Shown one piece after another: positions 4,973 to 11,833 of a stretch of 42,221 nt of DNA. Within the stretch, counting starts at the first letter, position 1. Each line of letters begins with the position of its first letter. Origin of the DNA: a virus; IMG/VR virus record IMGVR_UViG_3300012001_000002, positions 1 to 42,221 of that record, one strand, 5' to 3'. The translations under genes were made by a program, and so were the position numbers. The notes beneath the pieces are model-generated. The model searched no databases and was not told where the DNA came from. It saw only the letters and a program-made list of their open reading frames with translations.

Positions 4973-7917
4973 TGGCGTCCCAGTAGCTTGCCGACCAGGT
5001 CGCCCAGGACCTTGGTGTCGTCCATCGCGCGGCCCTCGGTGGCGGCGTCCACGACTGCGGCCTTGGACAGGATCAGGTCAGAGATCATCTCGTCGATCGT
5101 ATTCTGCGCCAACAGCCAGTACGAGGTCACGCTGTCCTTCTGGCCGATGCGATGGCAGCGATCCTCGGCCTGCGCCATCTCGGGAAGGTTCCAGCCCTGC
5201 TCCACGAACGCCACGTTGGAGGCGGCGGTGAGTGTGACGCCGAGTCCGCCGGCCTTGAGACTGCAGACGATCAGGCGGCAGTTGGGATCCTGCTGGAAGC
5301 GGTCGACGTTGGCCTGGCGGGTGTACATGCTGTCATCGCCGAGGATCTGCGCACAGCCGGGGTGTTGGCGGATGAGCTCGGCCTGGATCTCGCGATGATG
5401 GGCGAACAGGACGATTTTGGATCCCGACTCGAGGAAGTTGCTGACCCACTCGCCCACGCCCTTGAGCTTGCCCTGTGCGGCCATCAGGCGCAGCTTGGAG
5501 ATCCTCACCAGGACCTCGGCGCGCTCGGCCACCTCAGCGGCTGCCGCCCCCTCCCGCTCCCGCAGCCAGCGGATCAGGTCCTGGCTGGCGTACTCGTACT
5601 CGCGGCGGTTGGTGAGGTCGAAGGGGACTGCGGTGCGCTGCTTCGGTGGGAGCTCGGTGAGCACCTCGAGCTTGAGCCGGCGCACGTAACACACTGCCCT
5701 CAGCCGGCGATTGAGCTCCTGCAGGGGGGTGGTGCCCGCGGCGCCGAGGTATCGCTTGTTGAAGTCATGCCAGCCGCCCATATCATCGAGGCGGCCGAGG
5801 ACCTCCAGCTGGGTGATGAGCTCGGCCGGGCGATTCAGCAACGGGGTCCCGCTCAGCATGATCCGATAGGGGCGGTCCTGGGCGATGGCCTTGGCGGCCC
5901 GGGTGCGCTGGGCCTTGCGGGTCTTGAGCGCGTGGGCCTCATCGAACACCACGGCTTTGAAGTTGCGGTGTGCGAGCTCCTCCTCGCGGGCGGCCAGGAG
6001 ATCGTAGTTCACGATGCAGATCTCAGCCTCGAAGCCGTAGAACAGGGGATTCTCGGCCGCGCGGCCGGCGAGGATCTCCACTGAACGGTGCGGCAGCCAG
6101 GTCTTTGCCTCCCGGGCCCAGTTGAGTTTGAGCGATGCGGGGCAGACCACCAGCGCGGGGAACGCGGCGGCGCCCTCCAGGGTCGCCAGGGCCTGCACGG
6201 TGTTGTGCGTGACGACGTAGTTGCGAGTCAGATACGTGTGCGACGGATGCTCAACTCGGATGCACTGCGCATCCTCGACACCGTCCTCGATGATCGCCTT
6301 GATGATGCGACGCGGCCCGTACTTTACCGCCGGCGCCCAGTTCAGCGCCTTTCGCGCCAACCGGAACGGACACACGTCGAGCTTGACGTGCACGCGGTAG
6401 AACAGTGAACCGTCCTCGAGTGTCCGCGTGGCGCGCCGGACGACCCCGCCCAGGCTTTGCGCCAACTCGGTTACGGCATCGGCCAGATCTAGGCTCTTGC
6501 TACCGTACTCGGCCACGCCGTAGTTGGTGCGGTATCCGTCTGTGTCGAGCAGCCCGCGGAGAAGGTCTAGGCGTGCGGCCTGCGCGGCGACCAGGTATGC
6601 GCCTGGGACGAACTTGGTCGCTGAGCCGCGCCCCATTAGGCCGAGTTCCTTGAGGCTCCGAATCAGCCAATTGGCACGGCCAGCGCCGGGACCAACCAGC
6701 CGGGACGCGTACTGGGCGGGTAGCTTCCTGGCTTCGATACCGGGTAGCCGGGCCGAAATTTCGGCGGCGAGCTCGGGGTCGGAGGTGGTGAAGTTCACGC
6801 TCTGCTGGCTGATCCCGCCATCCCCCAGGATCAGCCCCAGCACATAAGGGTCGATCGGCAGCGGGTTCGACGTGGTGAAGGTCACCGGCGCGGTCAGGGG
6901 GATCTTCCAAGACAGCGACCCGACGCCATCCTTGAGGGTACTGGCAATTGCGCGGGTGGTCATGACCCGATGCTTCCCGCCAGTACGCGGGTTACGCGCG
7001 GCGCTGTCATTGCGGACGTGCTGGACCCGCCAAAGGTGATCCCACGTCGCCCGGGTCCAGCTGCCGTCAGTGAATTCGACGCGGACGATCTGTTGCGGCC
7101 CCTGCGGGAACACGCCGGTCACCAATGTCGGCTGCCCGTCCTGAGCGACGACCTGGTCGCCAACACGGATTCCCGCCATAGGGCGCCAACCGGACGGGGT
7201 AAGCACAGGCTCCGAGAGGGGCTGTGCCTTGCCCAGGCCCATCTCATCAGCGATGAACAGCCTCTTGGCCCGCAGCGCGTATTCCACACCGGCCCGCTGG
7301 AAGGGGCGGAGCTCACCTCCGAGGTTGGGGACGTGTACGTCCGAATCGGTGGCCACGGACGCGGCGGTACGCAATTTGAGTTCAGAAATCGCGGCGGCGG
7401 CCTTGGGCGAATACGAAAATCCGTACTGTACGGCAAAGGAATCCAAAGCCTCCCAGCCGGCCAGGGGGACGGTCCAGAATTTGCGGTTGCCGTCAAAGCG
7501 GCGGCCGGGGATGTTGCGGACCTCCAGGACCATGGCGGGGGAGTAGGGGAACGCGAGGGCGAACAGGGCGCCGTTGAACTGGACCGTGAGCGAAGGGGCG
7601 ACGCCGGGGAGCTCGGCCGTAGCCACCGACGCCGCAGGGGCATCATAGGCCACGTCGACGTGATCGGGCTCGGGGATGGCGTCGTACTCGATGCCGATGC
7701 GGGTCAGCTGGCGGCGGTAGTGGCGAACCATGCGGTGGGCGGCGCTGGCCTGCCTGGGGGACCAGGCGGCCTGGCGGGCGAGGGAGCGGCCGAAGGTGGC
7801 ATCGTACTTGCTCCAGCCGGCATCGTCGCGGTAGCGCGCGCCATCGCAGCGGGCGGTGAGGACGCGCACAGCGGCCATGAGCTCGGGATACGTGCCCGGG
7901 GCCGTGGTGGCAGTCAC
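4969..7917 (-). CDS. SNF2-family, SMARCAL1-like helicase interrupted by an intein
   Basis: A 982-residue precursor starting with GTG 7917 (GTGA overlap). Removing the intein (231-572) leaves about 640 residues. Residues 108-170 resemble the HARP/annealing-helicase segment, including RFDGNRKFWTVPLAGWEAL. Walker A is ADEMGLGK/T (split by the intein), the DEAH box is at 659-662, LSGTPLLN (motif III) at 688-695, and the C-terminal helicase lobe has SLKAGGLGVTLTAAS and QAEDRCHRIGQ (motif VI). This ATPase family remodels or anneals forked DNA. It is the only replication-type motor visible in the genome. Confidence 0.95.
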   Translation of the reverse strand: MTATTAPGTYPELMAAVRVLTARCDGARYRDDAGWSKYDATFGRSLARQAAWSPRQASAAHRMVRHYRRQLTRIGIEYDAIPEPDHVDVAYDAPAASVATAELPGVAPSLTVQFNGALFALAFPYSPAMVLEVRNIPGRRFDGNRKFWTVPLAGWEALDSFAVQYGFSYSPKAAAAISELKLRTAASVATDSDVHVPNLGGELRPFQRAGVEYALRAKRLFIADEMGLGKAQPLSEPVLTPSGWRPMAGIRVGDQVVAQDGQPTLVTGVFPQGPQQIVRVEFTDGSWTRATWDHLWRVQHVRNDSAARNPRTGGKHRVMTTRAIASTLKDGVGSLSWKIPLTAPVTFTTSNPLPIDPYVLGLILGDGGISQQSVNFTTSDPELAAEISARLPGIEARKLPAQYASRLVGPGAGRANWLIRSLKELGLMGRGSATKFVPGAYLVAAQAARLDLLRGLLDTDGYRTNYGVAEYGSKSLDLADAVTELAQSLGGVVRRATRTLEDGSLFYRVHVKLDVCPFRLARKALNWAPAVKYGPRRIIKAIIEDGVEDAQCIRVEHPSHTYLTRNYVVTHNTVQALATLEGAAAFPALVVCPASLKLNWAREAKTWLPHRSVEILAGRAAENPLFYGFEAEICIVNYDLLAAREEELAHRNFKAVVFDEAHALKTRKAQRTRAAKAIAQDRPYRIMLSGTPLLNRPAELITQLEVLGRLDDMGGWHDFNKRYLGAAGTTPLQELNRRLRAVCYVRRLKLEVLTELPPKQRTAVPFDLTNRREYEYASQDLIRWLREREGAAAAEVAERAEVLVRISKLRLMAAQGKLKGVGEWVSNFLESGSKIVLFAHHREIQAELIRQHPGCAQILGDDSMYTRQANVDRFQQDPNCRLIVCSLKAGGLGVTLTAASNVAFVEQGWNLPEMAQAEDRCHRIGQKDSVTSYWLLAQNTIDEMISDLILSKAAVVDAATEGRAMDDTKVLGDLVGKLLGRQ
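6202..7227 (-). mobile_element. Class 3-type intein with LAGLIDADG homing endonuclease
   Basis: An in-frame 342-residue insertion (helicase residues 231-572) between the Lys and Thr of Walker A. It starts with Ala (AQPLSEPVLTPSGW), not Cys or Ser, and ends VVTHN followed by Thr 573. Block B is TRATWDHLW (Trp 296) and block F is AQCIRVEHPSHTYLT (Cys 552). Ala1 with Trp/Cys/Thr is the known mark of class 3 inteins, which use the block F Cys as first nucleophile. Two LAGLIDADG-like motifs, LGLILGDGG (360-368) and LRGLLDTDG (453-461), indicate an endonuclease that may still be active. Confidence 0.9.
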
Positions 7918-8150
7918 AGGGCCAGCGTACCTTGGCGATACTCAGAGGCCCGGGCGGCAAGGTCGTAGCCGAGAGCAGCCGCAACCTCGCCCGCGGCGCT
8001 GAGGCGGTCGTTGCGGACCACGGCGAGCGTACCGGACACCAGGCGCACGCGGGAGTGCTGGCGGGTCTCAGGGGCCACGTAGGCGGCCGGGCGGCCCCCG
8101 TCGATCAGGACGGGGGCGCCGGCGGCGTAGGGGGCAACGTACGGGGTCAT
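7914..8150 (-). CDS. Hypothetical protein
   Basis: A 78-residue protein, start ATG 8150 (ATGA overlap with the membrane peptide). Beta-rich N-terminus (PVLIDGGRPAAYVAPETRQH) and a helical C-terminus (AAGEVAAALGYDLAARASEY). It ends inside the helicase start. Family not recognised. Confidence 0.65.
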   Translation of the reverse strand: MTPYVAPYAAGAPVLIDGGRPAAYVAPETRQHSRVRLVSGTLAVVRNDRLSAAGEVAAALGYDLAARASEYRQGTLAL

Positions 8151-8254
8151 CGTGTCACCACGAGGATGAACAGCAGGGTGGCGACGCAGGCGAGCATGAC
8201 GCCGAGGACCATCGCCAGCATGGCGCGCTCGACCTTGCGCTGCTGGTCGTTCAT
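8147..8254 (-). CDS. 35-residue single-pass membrane peptide
   Basis: Starts at ATG 8254, overlapping the upstream stop (ATGA), and ends in TGA overlapping the next ATG. Short charged N-terminus (MNDQQRKVERAM) and one long hydrophobic helix (MVLGVMLACVATLLFILVV). Perfect fit between its neighbours supports it being translated. Function unknown. Confidence 0.65.
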   Translation of the reverse strand: MNDQQRKVERAMLAMVLGVMLACVATLLFILVVTR

Positions 8255-8448
8255 GCCGTGATCCCGCGGAACTGGCGTTTGATGATGGTTAGGGAGATCT
8301 CAACGGCGGTGAGACCGGCGCGGAACTCCTGCGGGGTCTGTGAGTGCGGCGTGAGGATGTTCACGTGAGCGGCCAGCCGATCCAGCGAATAATCGAGCGC
8401 GTCCGCGGCATAGGGGTCTTGTTGGCCGATGATCACATTGGCTTTCAT
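8251..8448 (-). CDS. Hypothetical protein
   Basis: A 65-residue mostly helical protein (DALDYSLDRLAAHVNIL, then TAVEISLTIIKRQFRG), coupled on both sides by ATGA overlaps. Family not recognised. Confidence 0.65.
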   Translation of the reverse strand: MKANVIIGQQDPYAADALDYSLDRLAAHVNILTPHSQTPQEFRAGLTAVEISLTIIKRQFRGITA

Positions 8449-8639
8449 GCCGCCACAGCCGCGCGGTAGCGGTCTTCGAGGCGGGCGGCTGTATCGCAGG
8501 CGCGGGAGCAGGCCCGGGCGTAGCGGTCGATGATGTGCTGTGAGCGGCTCAGGCGGATCACGCAGCGGTACTCAGCAGAGGCGGCCTGCGCCTCTACCAG
8601 CGCTTTGGCCTTCTCGGTGGCCAGGGTGTACAGGTCCAT
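8445..8639 (-). CDS. Small helical hypothetical protein
   Basis: A 64-residue protein starting at ATG 8639 (MDLYTLATEKAKALVEAQA), with GAGG nine bases ahead in the motif CATGAGGTCAAG, which also precedes the gene starting at 10053. Entirely helical and Ala/Arg rich. It is the first gene downstream of the hammerhead-like element at 8669-8720. Function unknown. Confidence 0.65.
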   Translation of the reverse strand: MDLYTLATEKAKALVEAQAASAEYRCVIRLSRSQHIIDRYARACSRACDTAARLEDRYRAAVAA

Positions 8640-8668
8640 GTTTCTTGACCTCATGTGGGCTCGGGCTG

Positions 8669-8720
8669 GAGCTCATCAGCGGCAGCGTAACTGCCGGACC
8701 CGCCGAAGCGGGTTTCGCTC
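8669..8720 (-). ncRNA. Type II hammerhead ribozyme candidate, copy 1
   Basis: Read on the leftward strand: stem II 5' arm GAGC (8720-8717); core GAAA (8716-8713); stem III ACCCGC-UUCG-GCGGGU (8713-8698, sharing the last A of the core); the cleavage-site C (8697), giving GUC; stem I CGGCAG-UUACG-CUGCCG (8696-8680); core CUGAUGA (8679-8673); stem II 3' arm GCUC (8672-8669). All conserved hammerhead core bases and the G10.1-C11.1 pair are present. Stems I and III are closed and stem II is open, which is the type II topology. Predicted cut between 8697 and 8696. Pattern-based call, not tested by covariance search. Confidence 0.82.
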
Positions 8721-8731
8721 TTGAGTCGCGG

Positions 8732-9160
8732 TTATATCCACTCCTGGCGAAGGGCATAGCCGCCGTCGCTGTGCTGCTTGTTGTCGCGGCTGCCGCGGTT
8801 GCTGTGGTCATTGCTCGGGCACCGCTCGCCGATGCAGGCGAAGCCGTCAGGGAACAGGCAGCGGCCGAGGTTGTAGGCCAGCGCGAAGCCCATGTCCATC
8901 CCGGCGCCACCCATGCGGATGCAGTCCTTGCGGGTGTTGAAATCACCGGCGCCGGCCTTCGCTGCCTGGTAGCTCAGCCAGAATTTGACGGGGGGCCGGT
9001 CGGGCAGATCGTCCGGCTTGAAGGTGTACAGGTCGATGTCGCGGGACATGCCCGACGCGCTCACGTGGCGCAGGACGGTATAGACGGTGTCGCCCGGGCT
9101 CAGGGTCTCGCGCAGGTTGACGCGCGCTTCGTCGCGGTCCCTGATCTGTTGCTTAGTCAT
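8732..9160 (-). CDS. Conserved phage/actinobacterial-type hypothetical protein between two ribozyme candidates
   Basis: A 142-residue protein of a recognisable family without known function. It has GDTVYTVLRHVSASGMSRDI near the N-terminus, GGAGMDMGFALAYNLGR in the middle, and CIGERCPSNDHSNRG followed by GGYALRQEWI at the end. Conserved Cys/His/Asp residues suggest a metal site. ATG 9160 is preceded by GAGGTAAAG. It has its own leader and its own downstream gap, each holding a hammerhead-like element, so it may be cut out as a single-gene mRNA. Confidence 0.8.
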   Translation of the reverse strand: MTKQQIRDRDEARVNLRETLSPGDTVYTVLRHVSASGMSRDIDLYTFKPDDLPDRPPVKFWLSYQAAKAGAGDFNTRKDCIRMGGAGMDMGFALAYNLGRCLFPDGFACIGERCPSNDHSNRGSRDNKQHSDGGYALRQEWI

Positions 9161-9190
9161 GACTGTGCTTTACCTCGTGGGACGAATCTG

Positions 9191-9258
9191 GCCCATCATC
9201 AGCGCCGGCAATACCGGCGGACCTCGCCCCAACTCGAACGGCTGGCGAGGTTTCAGGC
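9191..9258 (-). ncRNA. Type II hammerhead ribozyme candidate, copy 2
   Basis: Same order as copy 1 on the leftward strand: GCCU (9258-9255); GAAA (9254-9251); stem III ACCUCGCC ... GGCGAGGU (9251-9244 with 9228-9221, 15-base loop); cleavage-site C (9220); stem I CGCCGG-UAUUG-CCGGCG (9219-9203); CUGAUGA (9202-9196); an extra U (9195); GGGC (9194-9191). Stem I is a different sequence from copy 1 but still pairs perfectly. The inserted U and a G-U closing pair in stem II deviate from the consensus and could lower activity. Predicted cut between 9220 and 9219. Confidence 0.7.
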
Positions 9259-9269
9259 TGGCAGGTGGT

Positions 9270-9473
9270 TCAGAACATAGGCAGCTGGTCCACCTCGGAT
9301 CCTTCGACCGACATGAGCTCGAGGCGGAAGGATGAAGCCGCCAGCGCCTCACGCAGGAGCTCGCCCACGCCGCGCGCGGTGGCGTCCCAGGTCTCAACCT
9401 CGATCGGCAGTGGCTCGGCGCACAGTGGGCAGGTGAACCCCAGCGCGCAGTTGTCGCAGGTCCGCCGCATCAT
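9270..9473 (-). CDS. Small zinc-ribbon protein
   Basis: A 67-residue protein starting at the first of two ATGs (9473), overlapping the upstream stop (ATGA). CDNCALGFTCPLC is a clear two-knuckle zinc site at the N-terminus, followed by a helix (GVGELLREALAASSFRLELM). A longer form from 9605 would run through the upstream gene and is rejected. Function unknown. Confidence 0.7.
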   Translation of the reverse strand: MMRRTCDNCALGFTCPLCAEPLPIEVETWDATARGVGELLREALAASSFRLELMSVEGSEVDQLPMF

Positions 9474-9883
9474 GCCACCACCTGCTCGCCGGCGGTCGCC
9501 AGCATCGCCGAAAACTCGCCGTACAGCGCGTCCACGGTGGCGGCCATGGTGCGCACCCTCGCGCCCGCCACCACGATCTCGGCATCGGTGCCCGCCGCAT
9601 ACCATGCGGTCAGGGCCCAGTCCGCGCGGCTCATGGCCTTGCGCATTGCCGAGCGCGTGGTAAGCATCATCGCCGTCGGGGCGGTCTGCTCGACCTCGCG
9701 CTTGCCCATGTTCTCGGCCGCCGCGTCACACTTCGGGCAACGCTCGTCGGGTGACTCCAGTTCACCGCGCAGCCAATCGCCTACGCGCTGGCCACAAAGG
9801 GTGCGGGATTCACCAGCCGTCAGCTGATGCTTATGGAACTGCGAGCCGTCACGCTTGCTCGGCCACGTAAACATCGCGCTCAT
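9470..9883 (-). CDS. Zinc-binding hypothetical protein
   Basis: A 137-residue protein starting at ATG 9883 (ATGA overlap with the upstream stop). FHKHQLTAGESRTLCGQRV followed by CPKCDAAAE looks like an H-C-C-C zinc site. The rest is helical (MRKAMSRADWALTAWYAAG). Function unknown. Confidence 0.7.
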   Translation of the reverse strand: MSAMFTWPSKRDGSQFHKHQLTAGESRTLCGQRVGDWLRGELESPDERCPKCDAAAENMGKREVEQTAPTAMMLTTRSAMRKAMSRADWALTAWYAAGTDAEIVVAGARVRTMAATVDALYGEFSAMLATAGEQVVA

Positions 9884-10053
9884 TCGCCGCGACCATCGCC
9901 ATGGCAGATCGGGCACTCGATCGCGTTGGGAGTGCAGAAATGGTCATCCATTCCGTCATCCGTCAAAGCGGCGGCATAACACGGCTGGCAGACCAGCGGG
10001 ACGAACGTCCCTGAAGCGGCGAACATCTCACCGCAGTTCTCGCATTCGATCAT
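9880..10053 (-). CDS. Small zinc-ribbon protein, first gene after promoter at 10100
   Basis: A 57-residue protein, MIECENCGEMFAASGTF then VCQPCYAAAL and a terminal ECPICHGDGRGE: three CxxC knuckles, the last in the DnaJ zinc-finger style. ATG 10053 has GAGG seven bases ahead within CATGAGGTCAAG, and a strong promoter lies about 50 bases upstream. Function unknown. Confidence 0.75.
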   Translation of the reverse strand: MIECENCGEMFAASGTFVPLVCQPCYAAALTDDGMDDHFCTPNAIECPICHGDGRGE

Positions 10054-10099
10054 GACTTGACCTCATGAACTCAGATCCCGGAATTAGGACCTAGGCAGG

Positions 10100-10128
10100 A
10101 TACTAACACCCTTGTCAACCCCTGTCAA
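10100..10128 (-). promoter_or_regulatory. Leftward sigma70-type promoter with doubled TTGACA
   Basis: On the minus strand TTGACA (10128-10123), 17 bases, TAGTAT (10105-10100). A second TTGACA (10118-10113) lies inside the spacer, ten bases after the first. The promoter at 12142-12170 is laid out the same way. It would start a leader of about 40 bases ahead of the gene at 9880-10053. Confidence 0.75.
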
Positions 10129-10324
10129 CCCCCCAATATTCCCAGCGTACTAGCGACCTCCCGGACTCCCGCGCGCAAGCCTCATGCGCCCCAGCGGACC
10201 CCTGACGGTCGCGTCCCACGGTGCCTATGCAGACCTCTATGGGTGTACGTAGGTATGTACGCGCACGCGAGGGGGGCTCTGTTACATGGGGTGCAATGAG
10301 AGCGACGATGGCTTGAGATCAAAC

Positions 10325-10354
10325 AACGTCGCAAAAGGTATAGGATGCGACGTT
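10325..10354. repeat. Perfect 9-bp inverted repeat
   Basis: AACGTCGCA and TGCGACGTT separated by 12 A/G-rich bases. Not followed by a T tract on either strand, so it is more likely a binding site than a terminator. Confidence 0.7.
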
Positions 10355-10357
10355 TCG

Positions 10358-10389
10358 TGTAACAGTGTGAGATCAACGCGGCTGTTACA
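10358..10389. repeat. 8-bp inverted repeat TGTAACAG/CTGTTACA
   Basis: The arms lie 16 bases apart and a third copy of CTGTTACA lies upstream at 10279-10286, giving three related half-sites within 111 bases. Confidence 0.65.
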
Positions 10390-10487
10390 TGCCCTCCAGC
10401 CCCCCAGGGCCACCGGAGAGGGTTTAAACCGCACGCATCTCTATATATGTGCATGCCCGCAGAAAAGTTTGCGCTGTGGCTGGCTGG

Positions 10488-10868
10488 TCAGGGTGGGGGT
10501 TGTTGGGGTGGTGGAACCTGGGCTGGTGGTCTCTGGTGATTGGGTTGCTTTCTGCTCAGTAGATCAGCGAGTGATAGCGAGCGGTACTACGGCGGGCGGG
10601 ACGCTCCCGGTGGTGGCGGTCCACTGCCTGGTCCTGGCCGTCCTCCTCCCCGTCCCGATTGAAGCCCGGACCCGGCTGCGTTGGTGGGAGGTATGGCTAT
10701 CGCCGGGCCGTTTCCGGGTTGTACCGATGCGGGCCTGACTTGGATCTACTGCCTGGCTTTGGTGGCTTTGAGCTTTCGCTCCTCCAATTCCACCTTGTTG
10801 TGAACTCCAGCGCCTCCACCGATCAAATCCCGGCTGCGCCATTGCAGGAGCTTCGAGGAGTGGTTCGG
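10488..10868 (-). other. Amber-punctuated in-frame continuation of the upstream gene
   Basis: Directly after the TAG of the gene at 10869-11228, the same frame stays free of TGA and TAA for about 125 codons, broken only by TAG at 10746-10748 and 10587-10589, and ends at TGA 10488-10490. The text is protein-like: HNKVELEERKLKATKARQ, then VRPASVQPGNGPAIAIPP, then a Gly/Pro-rich part, then SLADLLSRKQPNHQRPP. It may be a read-through extension, a decayed 3' part of the gene, or chance in GC-rich DNA. I see no start codon with a ribosome site within it. Confidence 0.4.
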
Positions 10869-11228
10869 CTAGGCAGTCGTTCCCGGGTTCAGTGGGCCGT
10901 ACGGGTTATTTGATTCGATGATGACGTTGCCGCTTCCATCCACGCGCAGATCCCGGGGGATCTTTCGCGAGGTGTAGACGGGGAGATCTGTGTGGTCGGG
11001 CGCTTCCATCTGTGGCTGGCCGGCTGGTTCTGGTTGGGTCCGGGGCAGCGGGCGGATGCGCGACTTCTTGAGCGGGGTCTGGGGGATGGCTACTCTGCTG
11101 GCGTTGGCGAACAGGCGGTCATCATTGGCCTTGCGCTCGAGATAGTGGTTGTACGAGCAGTAGGCGCGGCCCGGGGGGTTTCGCTTCTCGCACCAAGGAA
11201 GACAGCAGACCCGGGGGTAGGTGCTCAT
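10869..11228 (-). CDS. Zinc-binding hypothetical protein with basic linker
   Basis: A 119-residue protein starting at ATG 11228 (ATGA overlap); an earlier in-frame start at 11240 is less likely. The N-terminus has CCLPWCEKRNPPGRAYCSYN, a C-C-C zinc site, followed by NHYLERK. The rest is basic and Pro-rich, with DLRVDGSGNVIIESNNPYGP near the end. It stops at TAG, one of only three amber stops in the leftward unit, and the frame continues beyond it. Function unknown. Confidence 0.7.
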   Translation of the reverse strand: MSTYPRVCCLPWCEKRNPPGRAYCSYNHYLERKANDDRLFANASRVAIPQTPLKKSRIRPLPRTQPEPAGQPQMEAPDHTDLPVYTSRKIPRDLRVDGSGNVIIESNNPYGPLNPGTTA

Positions 11229-11479
11229 TGGCGCAGGCACTTGACGAGCTCCTGGTGGACGCGCTCGGCCAGGCGCCGGTCGACAACCGGGGCGTCATCA
11301 CCCAGCAGGAGCATCTGCACCCAGCCGGGCGCCTTCTCCATGTCATAGAGCTCGTGCAGTTGGCGCAGGGCGGCCATGCGCTCAGCCTGGATCTCGCGAT
11401 GCCGCGTATCGAGGTCCACGAAGGTCTCGCGGAGCAGGTCGACGGTGAGGGGTCGGCTCTCGCCGGGGCCGCGGCTCAC
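11225..11479 (-). CDS. Hypothetical helical protein
   Basis: An 84-residue protein starting at GTG 11479 (GTGA overlap). Long charged helix (RETFVDLDTRHREIQAERMA, then ALRQLHELYDMEKAP), then DDAPVVDRRLAERVHQELVK. Family not recognised. Confidence 0.65.
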   Translation of the reverse strand: MSRGPGESRPLTVDLLRETFVDLDTRHREIQAERMAALRQLHELYDMEKAPGWVQMLLLGDDAPVVDRRLAERVHQELVKCLRQ

Positions 11480-11694
11480 AGCCGGGCCCGCTGGCGCAGT
11501 TCGTCGAACAAGTCCTCGTAGTGTTTGCGAGCGACCTTGTCCCCGCGCTGGTCCGCCGCCATTGCCGAACGTCGAGCAGCCTCAATCCTGGAGTTCAACA
11601 CCGGCGAGCGGTGGCGCCAGCAGAAGAGTTGTTCAGCATCCTCGGCGATGTACAGCTTCCCGCACTTCTCGCAGGTCCGCATATCGTGCTGCAT
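11476..11694 (-). CDS. Small zinc-finger protein
   Basis: A 72-residue protein starting at ATG 11694, which overlaps the stop of the membrane peptide (TGATG). CEKCGKLYIAEDAEQLFCWRH forms a C-C-C-H zinc finger, followed by a basic helical tail (RRSAMAADQRGDKVARKHY). A longer form from 11850 would read through the peptide gene and is rejected. Function unknown. Confidence 0.7.
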   Translation of the reverse strand: MQHDMRTCEKCGKLYIAEDAEQLFCWRHRSPVLNSRIEAARRSAMAADQRGDKVARKHYEDLFDELRQRARL

Positions 11695-11831
11695 CACTGG
11701 AACGGCATCCCGCCGAACAGGCCAACCAGGAGCAGGAAGCCCACGACGACCACGACCGTCGCCACCACTGCCACGATCAAGGACAGGGGCAGCACCACCG
11801 CGGTGACCAGCACGCCCGCCACTTTTGCCAC
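11694..11831 (-). CDS. Small hydrophobic membrane peptide
   Basis: About 45 residues, almost entirely hydrophobic (VLVTAVVLPLSLIVAVVATV, then VVVVGFLLLVGLF), giving one long or two short membrane helices. Its TGA overlaps the next ATG. The start is GTG 11831, or GTG 11822, which is better spaced from GAGG. Function unknown. Confidence 0.55.
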   Translation of the reverse strand: MAKVAGVLVTAVVLPLSLIVAVVATVVVVVGFLLLVGLFGGMPFQ

Positions 11832-11833
11832 CC

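Larger units (their letters stand above)
10129..10487. other. Non-coding block rich in inverted repeats; origin or operator candidate
   Basis: About 360 bases without a credible gene. It contains CTGTTACA (10279-10286), its inverse TGTAACAG (10358-10365) and CTGTTACA again (10382-10389); the perfect inverted repeat AACGTCGCA/TGCGACGTT (10325-10333 and 10346-10354, 12-base loop); two copies of TGAGATCAA; and the 10-bp palindrome GGTTTAAACC (10421-10430) beside an AT-rich CTATATATG. This density of symmetrical elements fits protein-binding sites, as in a replication origin or operator. No initiator gene was recognised. Confidence 0.5.

Noticed and set aside
10564-10842. 92-residue leftward ORF in the gap below the zinc protein
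   Set aside because: Composition is not protein-like (Arg/Ser/Thr/Gln scatter) and another frame of the same strand reads better; no ribosome site.
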